From Desulfonema magnum (GTDB lineage Bacteria; Desulfobacterota; Desulfobacteria; Desulfobacterales; 4be13): 64,000 nucleotides of DNA. Position 1 is the stretch's first letter. The number at the start of each line of letters is the position of its first letter. The stretch spans positions 6,903,633-6,967,632 of the forward strand of contig NZ_CP061800.1 in assembly GCF_017377395.1 (NCBI RefSeq). The letters are read 5' to 3'. Both the position numbers and the translations under genes were made by a program. Positions 1 to 8,193 of the stretch are shown in pieces. The notes below the pieces were generated by a model. The model ran no database searches, was not told the origin of the DNA, and saw only the letters and a program-made list of their open reading frames with translations.

Positions 1-78
1 ACCGTCTTCCCTTAAAGCGATGATTGCTTTCACTGCATCTTTTTTATGCTGATTAAGTGTTGAACTGTTTGGTATCCA

Positions 79-826
79 TTATCAGCAGATGGAAAGTATC
101 AGAAACGCCTCTTGTTTCAGAAAGCGGTTCTCCGGAGTGCGGAAATGAAGCGAAGCGGAATTTTCGCAACGCTCGCAACATTTGCAAAGTCCCAATTCTC
201 CGGAGTGCGGAAATGGAGCGAAGCGGAATTTTCGCAACGTTCGCAATATTCGCAATGTTCGCAAAGTTCCAATTCTCCGGAGTGCGGAAATGGAGCGAAG
301 CGGAATTTTCGCAACGTTCGCAATATTCGCAATGTTCGCAAAGTTCCAATTCTCCGGAGTGCGGAAATGGAGCGAAGCGGAATTTTCGCAACATTCGCAA
401 TGTTCGCAATGTTCGCAAAGTTCCAATTCTCCGGAGTGCGGAAATGAAGCGAAGCGGAATTTTCGCAACGTTCGCAATGTTCGCAATATTCGCAATGTTC
501 GCAAAGTTCCAATTCTCCGGAGTGCGGAAATGGAGCGAAGCGGAATTTTCGCAACGTTCGCAATATTCGCAATGTTCGCAAAGTTCCAATTCTCCGGAGT
601 GCGGAAATGAAGCGAAGCGGAATTTTCGCAACGTTCGCAATGTTCGCAATATTCGCAATGTTCGCAAAGTTCCAATTCTCCGGAGTGCGGAAATGAAGCG
701 AAGCGGAATTTTCGCAACGTTCGCAATGTTCGCAATGTTCCGGGCGAGCAAACTTTTTGCGAAAATTCCGCTTCGCTCCATTTCCGCACTCCTTTTGTTC
801 TGAAAACTTTTCCATCTGCTGATAAT
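79..826. repeat. Tandem-repeat array inside an inverted-repeat-bounded element
   Basis: A tandem array runs from about 128 to 745. The unit starts at ccggagtgcggaaatg, seen at 132, 200, 277, 354, 431, 517, 594 and 680, giving spacings of 68, 77, 77, 77, 86, 77 and 86. The spacings differ by multiples of 9 because each unit contains a variable number of the nonamer ttcgcaatg/ttcgcaata/ttcgcaacg, so this is a repeat within a repeat. An inverted copy of the unit head lies at 757-792. The whole is bounded by inverted ends, attatcagcagatgg at 79 and ccatctgctgataat ending at 826. Long open frames exist on both strands only because 9-bp multiples keep frame; they are not genes. I see nothing else in 1-1184. 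Confidence 0.9.
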
Positions 827-1184
827 AGGTGATCTGATTCTAACGGATTTTGTTGATATTTCTATCTTCCCGGAACTACAGGGAAAAAATATAAAAAAGG
901 GAAAAGGCCCTGTCAGAGACACCGTCCGGCCGGGAACGGCAGATACGGAACATCACCCGCCGCTTCCTTTTCTTATACTTTTTCCTTGTAGTTTCAATGG
1001 GATAAAAACATCAATAAAATCCGTTGGAATCAGTAGCTGATCAAAATTCATCAGAGGCAATATATTTGCAAAAAGAGGACATATATAATGGTTAAAAAGA
1101 GGATGTCTTTTGAGAAAGGCATTTTTTTTTATGCGAGCCGCACAAACGGATTCATGGGAATATTTTGGGGAGGGGGATAACAGG

Positions 1185-2189
1185 TCAGCAGAACATGACA
1201 TTTTGGGGGAGAGGACAGCCCGAACCTTCCTGACGTGCGGTTTTCGGGGTTATCCCGAATTGTCTGCGAAACGCTGTGGTAAAGTTTGACTGATTGTTGT
1301 ATCCCACTGAAAAAGCAATTTCTGCCAGCGTCAGTTCTGTCTGTTGCAAAAGTGTCCATGCTTTGGCAAGTCTGGCATTACGCAGGACATTAAATACGGT
1401 TGCCCCGTACAGCATCCTGAACCCCCGGTTAAGCTTGTTGCGGTTGATTCCAACATTGCGGCTCAGGTCATTCAGGCTCGGAGGATGCTCAATACTGTTC
1501 AACAGAATATGGTATGCCTCCCTTACTCGCTCCGAATCTTGGCGGCTCAGTTCCGAGACATTCTGGCAGCTATCCTGTTCCAGTTCTGAAAGCTTTATCG
1601 CCACCAATTCCAGTGATTTTGCCTCGAAAAACAATCTGCGAATTTCCCCATGATAAGGACAGTCCAAAATCTGTCTGAGAACCAAAAAAGTATTTCTGTC
1701 AAACAATGATTGCTGATAGAATCGCTCACCAGCAGATCCGGAATGGGTCAGACCAAGTTTTTTCAAACATTGGGGAACCTTGTTAAAGAGTTTCCTGAAG
1801 GTATGCACGGAAAAGTGAAGGCATACGCTGACAATTTGTTCACCCGGAGGAACTTCTGTCATTCCGAAAGTTTCAGGTAAGTATGCCAGAACACCGCTCC
1901 CCGGAGTTCTTACCAGTTCTTTTCTGCTCCTGGTTCCATGCCTTATGATGCTACGAACCGGGTGTGACAGGTTATAACAAAAATTTACCGGAGACCGGGC
2001 AATTTCACAATCCACCCGAAGTCCCTGATGCTTCGGCTGTTTGGTTATAATCATTTCAAGACCGGGTATAACGCAGATATTCTTAAAAAACCAGCCTTTC
2101 TGAAGGTCACTGAAGTTCACCACAACCTTACCAGCTTCCGACAGTGCGAAGGAATCATCTTTTTTATAAACATCAATGTATTTCTTCAT
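1185..2189 (-). CDS. AraC-family transcriptional regulator (PchR-like)
   Basis: 334 residues. The C-terminal 100 residues are a double helix-turn-helix AraC domain: LNDLSRNVGINRNKLNRGF and LAEIAFSVGYNNQSNFTTAF followed by RRQFGITPK. The N-terminal 200 residues resemble the ligand-sensing part of PchR-type regulators, including the stretch FFEAKSLELVAIKLSELEQ before the DNA-binding domain. In that family the N-terminal half senses a metal-siderophore complex and activates its receptor and transport genes. The start is preceded by ggaggagataacag, a strong ribosome binding site. It is the last gene of the minus-strand uptake cluster and one of two regulators of the same family, so it probably controls that cluster. 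The effector is unknown. The last dozen residues have no AraC counterpart. Confidence 0.85.
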   Translation of the reverse strand: MKKYIDVYKKDDSFALSEAGKVVVNFSDLQKGWFFKNICVIPGLEMIITKQPKHQGLRVDCEIARSPVNFCYNLSHPVRSIIRHGTRSRKELVRTPGSGVLAYLPETFGMTEVPPGEQIVSVCLHFSVHTFRKLFNKVPQCLKKLGLTHSGSAGERFYQQSLFDRNTFLVLRQILDCPYHGEIRRLFFEAKSLELVAIKLSELEQDSCQNVSELSRQDSERVREAYHILLNSIEHPPSLNDLSRNVGINRNKLNRGFRMLYGATVFNVLRNARLAKAWTLLQQTELTLAEIAFSVGYNNQSNFTTAFRRQFGITPKTARQEGSGCPLPQNVMFC

Positions 2190-2242
2190 CTGTTATCTCC
2201 TCCCTGCTGCCTTCCCCAAATTATTTGCTAAAAGTCTGTATA

Positions 2243-2565
2243 ACTCGTGAGTCGTAAAATATAAAGAGTATAGGCGCACCCATACATTGTCCAGTCATAA
2301 ATGAATGACATTTGGTGGTTTAAATTAGATCGCAATATCGTAATCATATTCTGAATCTGGAGCTTACTGCAAAAACAAAACGAATCAGAAAACTGGCAGG
2401 TCGCCATAAAAAGTACCTCAGCGATTCAAAAATATAATTTAACATTTACGCCTCCCATGATATTTATTATAGGAGACATAGCATTATCCAAAAAATTTTG
2501 AAAATATTTTTTTAATTAATTTGACTGTTTCAACATATAACTGCCAAAATTTACGACTCACGAGT
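2243..2565. repeat. 323-bp element with perfect 16-bp inverted ends
   Basis: actcgtgagtcgtaaa at 2243-2258 is repeated as its exact reverse complement at 2550-2565. The interior is AT-rich, non-coding and contains a shorter inverted motif around a run of A/T near 2450-2480. It fills most of the gap between the two AraC genes. It could be a MITE-like element or a regulatory region; the sequence does not decide between them. Confidence 0.6.
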
Positions 2566-2576
2566 GTATAATTATG

Positions 2577-2702
2577 AATATCAGTAGATCGAAAAGTTTT
2601 GGGAACAAAGGAGTGCGGAAATTCCGCTGCGCTCCATTTCCGCACTCCGGAAAATTGTAATCTTAAACAATACGTTAAAAATCTTTTCGATCTACTGAAT
2701 AT
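2577..2702. repeat. Palindromic element, cagcagatcgaaaag family
   Basis: Ends are atcagtagatcgaaaag at the left and cttttcgatctactgaat at the right. The core carries gagtgcggaaattccgc and its inverted copy, the same motif as the unit head of the 79-826 array. One of at least six dispersed copies of this end sequence in the window. Confidence 0.75.
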
Positions 2703-2749
2703 CTTTTGCAGCTAAAGATATTCGGAGACGGGTTAGCTATCATGCAGGT

Positions 2750-3733
2750 TCATTTATGACAGTAATGGCTCGGCGCCATGCCAAAATATTGCCTGAATGC
2801 TCTGCCAAAATGGCTGGAACTCGAATACCCCAGAAAATAAGCAATTTCCGTGAGATTCATATCTCCGTCTTCCACAAGTGTCCTGGCTTTCTCAATACGT
2901 CTGGTACGAAGATATTCTGATGGGGAAGTGCCGTAGAATCTCTTGAAATCATAGTACAACTTGGTTCTGGAAATTCCCAGTGTCTTTGCCAGTTCAATGA
3001 TACCTGGCGGTTCCTGAAGATTTTCGCTTAATAATTTTCCTGCATAACGCACCATATTGACATCGCTGGTTTTTAAAGCAGGAATATTTTCAGGTTGACA
3101 CTGGACCGGCTTCTGCTGATCCAGCTTACAGGCAATCAGTTCCAGCGCTTTTGCCTCAATAAAGAATCTGCGGGCAGTTCCGCTATATGGACAATGAATG
3201 ATCTGTTCCAGGATCATTCTCATGGCAGGCGTAACGATATCTTCGGAATTGAAGGAATCGCAGTACGCTTCCGAAGCGGAGATTCTGAATTTTACAGGGA
3301 GCTGGTGAACTTCATCCGCCATCAGGGAGACAAAGGTTTCCGGATCAATTAAGATTAATACTCTGCAATTATGAAACCCGGACTTTTCTTCATGAAATCC
3401 GCTTGTATCCGAAAAATAGAAAAATCCGCTTTGTCCCTCTCTTATGATCAAATCATCTTTAAAACAGCCAACCCTCAGTCTCATCCGGCCAGAAAGGCAA
3501 AACCTGAAACCAAATGCTGAAATATGATCTTCATTTTTTGAGACAAAAGTTTCAAGGGTGTGATAATCCGCAATATACAATTGAATTCCGCTCTGAAACC
3601 TGATCTCCCTGAGTGTTCCTCTCCCTGTTTCCTCTGGCACTTGCCAGCAGGTCTCGGATTTTGGAACGTGCGGAATCGTCAGCCAGTCCTCGAACTCTCC
3701 TGATTTATTTTTTATAAACAGGTTTGAGTGCAT
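2750..3733 (-). CDS. AraC-family transcriptional regulator (PchR-like), second copy
   Basis: 327 residues, same architecture as the regulator at 1185-2189: a long N-terminal sensing half, the shared stretch FFIEAKALELIACKLDQQ, then an AraC DNA-binding domain (IELAKTLGISRTKLYYDF and LTEIAYFLGYSSSSHFGRAF, then RQYFGMAPSHY). The start codon lies two bases after the stop codon of the exported methylase gene at 3736-4623 and has no separate ribosome binding site, so the two are probably co-transcribed and translationally coupled. The coupling is the best sequence evidence that this regulator belongs to the cluster. PchR-family members usually act as ligand-dependent activators; the ligand here is not known. 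Confidence 0.85.
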   Translation of the reverse strand: MHSNLFIKNKSGEFEDWLTIPHVPKSETCWQVPEETGRGTLREIRFQSGIQLYIADYHTLETFVSKNEDHISAFGFRFCLSGRMRLRVGCFKDDLIIREGQSGFFYFSDTSGFHEEKSGFHNCRVLILIDPETFVSLMADEVHQLPVKFRISASEAYCDSFNSEDIVTPAMRMILEQIIHCPYSGTARRFFIEAKALELIACKLDQQKPVQCQPENIPALKTSDVNMVRYAGKLLSENLQEPPGIIELAKTLGISRTKLYYDFKRFYGTSPSEYLRTRRIEKARTLVEDGDMNLTEIAYFLGYSSSSHFGRAFRQYFGMAPSHYCHK

Positions 3734-3735
3734 CT

Positions 3736-4623
3736 TTATTTGTCAGATTTTTTATAGCGTTTGGTGAGAAAATCCCCCACATAGATCAGATGTTCAAAGG
3801 GAAGTTTTTCTCCTTTTGTCTTTTCCAAAATCGTGTCCAGCGTACCTTGGACAATCTCCTCTTTGTCCTTGTACCCGGCAAAAAGCACAATGGCTATGGG
3901 GGTATCTGGGGGATAATGCGTTTTCAGCTTTTCCACCACCTTTTCCATATCCAGGAACATGGTGAAAAAAACCATGCTTGCCTGATGCTGGGAAAGGTTT
4001 TCAATGCTGTCCGGCCCGGTATATTCCTCACGCCCGAAGGAAGCTGTGAGGATGACCGAATGCGCTTTTTCTCCTGAGGTAACTCCTTTACGCAAAGCAG
4101 CATTCGCCGCATTAAAGCAACTGAGACCGGGAATGACTTCAGGATTCAGATCCTCAAACGCTTCCATGTACCACATATTCGGACCGTAGATCGTGGTATC
4201 TCCGCTGCCAAGGACAGAAACAACTTTGCCTTGTTTCACAGCATCTCGGATGATGGCGCTGATCTGCTCAAACGCTTTCATCTTCTCTTCATAGTTGAAC
4301 CGTTTGCTTTTTTTTGCCTCTTCAGGCGTTTTTCCGTATATCGCGAAGATGCCAAACCCCGGGTCATGGATTTCCTTGCCCTGCAAAAGAATGGGAAATC
4401 TGTCCCGCATTCTTTTGTGACAGAAGATGATATCCGAATCCTTAATGACATTGATCGCCCGCAGGGTTATATTGTCAGGATCGCCGGTTCCCACGCCCAC
4501 GAGATACAACTGTGTTTTGGGCTGTTTTCGTGCGTCCGCATTCTGAACAAAGCCCGCCGCAAACATAAAAAGTAATGCCAGAAGAATACTCTGTCTTATC
4601 CCAAAAATAAAAAATCTGCTCAT
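3736..4623 (-). CDS. Exported tetrapyrrole-methylase-like protein 1
   Basis: 295 residues. Residues 1-32 form a signal peptide (MSRFFIFGIRQ, a hydrophobic core LLALLFMFAAGFV, then NADA). The rest is a full tetrapyrrole (corrin/porphyrin) methylase domain as in CbiF/CobM: LVGVGTGDPDNITLRA near residue 41, GSGDTTIYGP, IPGLSCFNAANAALRK, MVFFTM, and a C-terminal VQGTLDTI and FEHLIYVGDFL. The SAM-binding Gly/Asp residues are kept. Enzymes of this family methylate cobalt-precorrins or uroporphyrinogen with SAM in the cytoplasm, so an exported member is unexpected; it may bind a tetrapyrrole rather than methylate it. The ribosome binding site is aaggaaatttga before ATG. Overlaps functionally with its paralogues at 4811, 8194 and 14144. 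Confidence 0.85.
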   Translation of the reverse strand: MSRFFIFGIRQSILLALLFMFAAGFVQNADARKQPKTQLYLVGVGTGDPDNITLRAINVIKDSDIIFCHKRMRDRFPILLQGKEIHDPGFGIFAIYGKTPEEAKKSKRFNYEEKMKAFEQISAIIRDAVKQGKVVSVLGSGDTTIYGPNMWYMEAFEDLNPEVIPGLSCFNAANAALRKGVTSGEKAHSVILTASFGREEYTGPDSIENLSQHQASMVFFTMFLDMEKVVEKLKTHYPPDTPIAIVLFAGYKDKEEIVQGTLDTILEKTKGEKLPFEHLIYVGDFLTKRYKKSDK

Positions 4624-4649
4624 TCAAATTTCCTTTCTGTTTAAAAAAA

Positions 4650-4805
4650 TATAAAACCCCGCCGGTAATGAATTGCCGGACTATTTTCAGTCGTCCCTCC
4701 GGGACTGAAATCGCCTCCCCGGCTTGTAAAGATGACCGTTTGGCAATACATCCGGAAATCATGGGGTTTCTGCCAAACTGCAAGTTTGGCACTCCGGAGT
4801 TGTTT
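4650..4805. repeat. Short palindromic repeats between two methylase genes
   Basis: Contains gccggtaatgaattgccgg and gtccctccgggac, members of the window-wide REP-like pair ccggcaatgaattgccgg / gtccctacgggac, followed by gccaaactgcaagtttggc. No gene is visible here. Confidence 0.6.
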
Positions 4806-4810
4806 CATTG

Positions 4811-5656
4811 CTAATTCAGAAAATCTCCCACATAAACCAGATGTTCAAAGGGGAATTCCTGTCCTTTGGCCTGTTCCAAAATCGTATCCAATGTTCCCCT
4901 GAGAATTTTCTCTTTTTCCTTGTAGCCCGCATAAAACACAACCGCCATAGGGGTTTTTGAAGGATACAGTGTTTTCAGCTTTCCGACCAGCTCCTCGAAT
5001 TTGGTATGCATGGTAAAAATCACCATTGTCGGGTGATGTGCTGATAACTTCTCCAGTTCACGAATGGTCGTAAGCACAACCGCATGAGTCTCTTTTCCCG
5101 AGGCCACATCTTTTCTCAGGGCGGCATTTGCCGCATTAAAGCAACTGACACCAGGAACAACTTGCGGACGGATATCCTTAAATTCCCTGAGATACCAGCG
5201 ATAAGGACCTCCGTAAAGCAGGAGGTCTCCGCTGCCCAGAACAGCAATGTTTTTTCCTGCATCAATTGCCAAGCGAATTTGCTTAATCAGTTCCGCACGC
5301 GTTTGGGTGTCTTTTTCACACGCAGCTCTTTTTTCCTTGTCTTCTATCCCGGAACAGTCTTTTCCGTAATTCCGCCACCCGGCAAGGGATATATCCATAA
5401 ACTCCTTTCCTTCAAGATATTCCGTGAGTTTCTCCTTTGTCCTTTGGTGACAGATGACAACATCCGACTTTTTTATCATGTTAATGGCCCGCACTGTGAT
5501 CAGGTCCGCATCGCCCACGCCCACGCTCACCAGCCAGAGCGAGCCTTTGCTTTCCTTTTCAGAGGCATTGCTTATGTTGCAGAATTGAAGAAACACTGTG
5601 AAAAAAAGCATGATAAATGCAAATTTCAACCATATCCGGAGGTTGAATTTGTACAT
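4811..5656 (-). CDS. Exported tetrapyrrole-methylase-like protein 2
   Basis: 281 residues from the ATG at 5656, chosen because aaggaaatttt lies just upstream; an in-frame start 16 codons earlier lacks a site and falls in a repeat. Residues 1-32 are a signal peptide (MYKFNLRIWLKFAFIMLFF and on to ISNASE). The mature part is a tetrapyrrole methylase: LVSVGVGDADLITVRA, GSGDLLLYGGP, VPGVSCFNAANAALRK, MVIFTM, LRGTLDTILEQ and FEHLVYVGDFLN. An insertion with YGKDC and a later AACE pair of cysteines is shared with the tandem protein at 8194 and is absent from ordinary CbiF-type enzymes as I know them; a disulfide there would suit the periplasm. It is followed by protein 1 on the same strand after a repeat-filled gap of 187 bp. 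Confidence 0.83.
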   Translation of the reverse strand: MYKFNLRIWLKFAFIMLFFTVFLQFCNISNASEKESKGSLWLVSVGVGDADLITVRAINMIKKSDVVICHQRTKEKLTEYLEGKEFMDISLAGWRNYGKDCSGIEDKEKRAACEKDTQTRAELIKQIRLAIDAGKNIAVLGSGDLLLYGGPYRWYLREFKDIRPQVVPGVSCFNAANAALRKDVASGKETHAVVLTTIRELEKLSAHHPTMVIFTMHTKFEELVGKLKTLYPSKTPMAVVFYAGYKEKEKILRGTLDTILEQAKGQEFPFEHLVYVGDFLN

Positions 5657-5703
5657 AAAATTTCCTTTCTTATTGCTATACGCCCTGGTAGTTTTTTTTA
5701 TCA

Positions 5704-5850
5704 CTCGATGATCAAGTTTTTTTGATCCGACTTGAACAAAAAGCCTGTCATTTCTGCGAAAGCAGGAATCCGTTTTCCGCAGAGTTTACGAATCCGGAAG
5801 CAGTGGATTGCTGCTTTCGCAGGAATGACGGAAAAAACTTGATCATCGAG
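5704..5850. repeat. 147-bp element with 19-bp inverted ends
   Basis: ctcgatgatcaagtttttt at 5704-5722 and its exact reverse complement at 5832-5850 enclose further inverted motifs based on ctgcgaaagcaggaat. It sits immediately upstream of the methylase gene that starts at 5656, so it may carry or disturb that gene's promoter. Another short-element family in this genome. Confidence 0.7.
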
Positions 5851-5888
5851 TATCAGAAACTTCGGAACGGCTCTCCTCTGGTTTCTGT

Positions 5889-6653
5889 TTACTTTACATT
5901 GAAAGTAAATGTGTAGTTATATTTATAATCATCACATTCCGCTTTGTCAGGATAGGGAAGCTTGTGTCCTGCGCTCACCAGCCAATTTCCTTTTTGGGTG
6001 ATTTTCACACTGGCTTCACCGTTATTGTCCGTTACTGCCTCATATGGATAAGTATGCGGTTTGCCGGAAAATCCTTCATAAGTTGCCTTAATTTCAGCAT
6101 TGGAAAGCGGTTTGCCGTCATAGATGACTTTCAGAGAAAAAGTCTCCCCTTCTTTTAAAACAGTCGGATCTTTCAGCGGAATAATCTCCAACTTATCTCC
6201 TGCGGGAACTCCGAATTTTTCTCCTTTTGCTCCGGCACTGATCACCGCTTTGGTTCTCATGTCATAACGAAAGCAGAAAACCACATTCTCCAATCCTTTT
6301 TTGGTTTGCAGTTTATATCCGTCTGTTGTCTTGCTGACAAATCCGGGATTGATATTTGCCGCGATTCTGTAAGTTCCCTGGTTTTCGGGAACAAAACTAT
6401 ACTGCACAGGGGTAATCTGCTTCAAAGGAATTTCATTGCCGGATTCATCAAGCACATATACCTTGTTCAGCATACCTTCCTTCATTTCTTCACCTGCGGG
6501 GAATTGGTGTCCCCAGCCGATTTCAAACTGAACCGCTTTTCCCGGTGCGGGGCCATAGTCGTCCACATTGAGCCAGAGCATGTGTGCCTGGGCTGAAGCT
6601 GTTGCAAAAATGATGAGAAAGCTCATCGCTATCATGTACCTTACTGCTTTCAT
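5889..6653 (-). CDS. DUF4198 (NikM/TonB-cluster type) periplasmic protein 1
   Basis: 254 residues with a signal peptide (MKAVRYMIAMSFLIIFATA, cleavage after ASAQA), followed at once by HMLWLNVDDYGPAPG, the typical start of DUF4198 proteins, then an all-beta protein with IGWGHQFPAG, TTDGYKLQTKKG and a C-terminal Ig-like module (KVIYDGKPLSNAEIKATYEG to NYTFTFNVK). DUF4198 proteins accompany TonB receptors and nickel/cobalt transport genes; several are thought to bind or hand over metal or metal complexes in the periplasm. The conserved N-terminal His after signal cleavage is a possible metal ligand. Ribosome binding site aaggagaaaaa before ATG. The substrate is not known. Confidence 0.8.
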   Translation of the reverse strand: MKAVRYMIAMSFLIIFATASAQAHMLWLNVDDYGPAPGKAVQFEIGWGHQFPAGEEMKEGMLNKVYVLDESGNEIPLKQITPVQYSFVPENQGTYRIAANINPGFVSKTTDGYKLQTKKGLENVVFCFRYDMRTKAVISAGAKGEKFGVPAGDKLEIIPLKDPTVLKEGETFSLKVIYDGKPLSNAEIKATYEGFSGKPHTYPYEAVTDNNGEASVKITQKGNWLVSAGHKLPYPDKAECDDYKYNYTFTFNVK

Positions 6654-6659
6654 TTTTTC

Positions 6660-7020
6660 TCCTTTTTGTTTTGTGTTGTGATTTCCAGTCCCGCAGGGAC
6701 TTCTGAGCCGGGAGTGGAATCCGGAGAATTGCTCAGTCTCCTGGAGACGCTTGAAAAAAGCATCTTCTCAATCGTCCCTATGGGACGGAAAAAGAGACGG
6801 AACTTTTCCCGGCAATAAACAGCCAGCCTATTCTCAAAAGTTCCTATGGAACTAAAAGCATATAGCCTTACTAATTTTTAAACACGCTCTGATATAAAGT
6901 TTGTCATGCAGAGAAATCGGATTTTTGAAAAAAGTCCGATTTCGTTCATGCGTTGTCATATCGGACAAAGTATGTCCCGACAGGAGAAATCGGATTTTTT
7001 TAAAATATCCGATTTCTTTC
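6660..7020. repeat. Palindrome-rich gap between the two DUF4198 genes
   Basis: No gene. Degenerate gtcccgcagggac / gtccctatgggac motifs lie at 6688-6850. Two inverted repeats built on gaaatcgga and tccgatttc follow, at 6912-6942 and 6983-7018. The second sits just after the stop codon of the DUF4198 gene at 7025 on the minus strand and could end its transcript, although the run of T typical of a terminator lies within the loop. Confidence 0.5.
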
Positions 7021-7024
7021 GGAA

Positions 7025-7846
7025 TCACCGCACCTGAAAGGTGAAAGCCATGTTGTACATGTATTCATCGCAGACGGACAGGTCCGGATATGGCGGTTTG
7101 TGGGAAAGAAGAATCATCCAGTACCCGGCCCTGTCAAGTTTAAGTTCGGCCCGGCCCTGGTCGTCGGTGACGGTTTCCACCGGATGATGATGCTTATGGC
7201 CGTGATTCTTTTTGGGATTGTGGGGAGCGACATCCTCGGTTACAAACCCCGCGTAGGTGGCTTTTATGTCGGCCTTGGGCAGAGCTTTTCCTTCGAACAG
7301 GATTTTGACGGGGAAAGTACCGCTATTTTTCAGATTTGAAGGATCAGCCAGCGGAATCACTTCCAGGGGCTGACCGGCCGCGTGCCCCAAATTTTTATCC
7401 GCACCGCCCGCGACAATGACGGTTTTGGTCCGGATATGAAAGTTGGTGCATTTGATGGAGTTGGTTACGGTTGTTTTGTCGCCCCATTTCCGGCCGTCGG
7501 TAGTTTTGGTGAAGAATCCGGGTTTGATTCTGGCAACGACCACATAGGCACCTGCCTTTTCAATCTTCAACCGGTAAAGTTTGACTGATACTTTTTCAAG
7601 GCTCACATCAAGGCCGTCGGGATCCACCGCCCGAATCTCTTCCAGCTGGTCTTTCTTTATTTCCTGATCAACCCGATTGGCGGGAAATTTGTGTCCCCAG
7701 CCGATTCCGATATTGACGGTTGAACCGACCGACGGATAAAAATTGTCCGGATTGAGCCACAGGTTGTGGGCCTGAGCCGGAATGCAACAGATTGCTGTTG
7801 CGGAAAAGATGAGAAAAAAGATTGCCACACCAAATTTTGTTTTCAT
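7025..7846 (-). CDS. DUF4198 periplasmic protein 2, with histidine-rich loop
   Basis: 273 residues. Signal peptide (MKTKFGVAIFFLIFSATAI, ending IPAQA) followed by HNLWLNPDNFYPSVGS, the DUF4198 start. The two DUF4198 genes share IGWGHKFPA, PGFFTKTTDGRKWG and the C-terminal Ig-like module, so they look like an old duplication. Unlike its partner, this copy has an inserted His-rich loop near residue 205 (NPKKNHGHKHHHPVE), a likely metal-binding site. Ribosome binding site aaggagacgtaaac before ATG. It follows the tandem methylase on the same strand across a repeat block. Confidence 0.82.
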   Translation of the reverse strand: MKTKFGVAIFFLIFSATAICCIPAQAHNLWLNPDNFYPSVGSTVNIGIGWGHKFPANRVDQEIKKDQLEEIRAVDPDGLDVSLEKVSVKLYRLKIEKAGAYVVVARIKPGFFTKTTDGRKWGDKTTVTNSIKCTNFHIRTKTVIVAGGADKNLGHAAGQPLEVIPLADPSNLKNSGTFPVKILFEGKALPKADIKATYAGFVTEDVAPHNPKKNHGHKHHHPVETVTDDQGRAELKLDRAGYWMILLSHKPPYPDLSVCDEYMYNMAFTFQVR

Positions 7847-7911
7847 GTTTACGTCTCCTTTTTATTGAATTTTGACTCGGAACTTCGCGCACGGATTCGT
7901 AGAAGGTGTTT

Positions 7912-8100
7912 GAAAAGTCCCGGAGGGACTTGTGAAAATAGCCCGGCAATTCATTGCCGGGAAAATATCCACCCATATTTTCCGTCCCGTAGGGACGGCT
8001 GATATCCGACCGTCCCTACGGGACGGAAAAATTGTAACATATTTTCCCGGCAATGAATTGCCGGGCTATTCCCGGATGTCCCTACGGGACAAAAATACTT
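7912..8100. repeat. REP-like palindrome cluster
   Basis: Alternating palindromes: cccggcaattcattgccggg at 7942, gtcccgtagggacg near 7982, cgtccctacgggacgg near 8010, cccggcaatgaattgccggg near 8044, and a last gtccctacgggac near 8080. The same pair of motifs recurs at 15785-15985, 4650-4720 and 6680-6850, always in gaps of the uptake cluster; a lone gtccctacgggac pair also occurs near 60770-60840. No gene seen. Confidence 0.75.
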
Positions 8101-8193
8101 TTCAAACACTCTCTGGTGAGCGATTTATTGCTCCAACCGCAACCGCTGAAACGGTCACGACAAACCCGGTGTGCAATTTTTCAAGCCGATGTT

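Noticed and set aside
53..922. Several overlapping long open frames on both strands
   Set aside because: They arise because the tandem repeat has 9-bp subunits and few stops; translations are just repeated FAMFAIFAK- or TLRTLRILR-like strings without a start site or homology.
1185..1205. TGC-TGA at the end of the first AraC regulator as a selenocysteine site
   Set aside because: The sequence after it is a G/C-run tail ending in a stop a dozen codons later and no SECIS-like loop is apparent.
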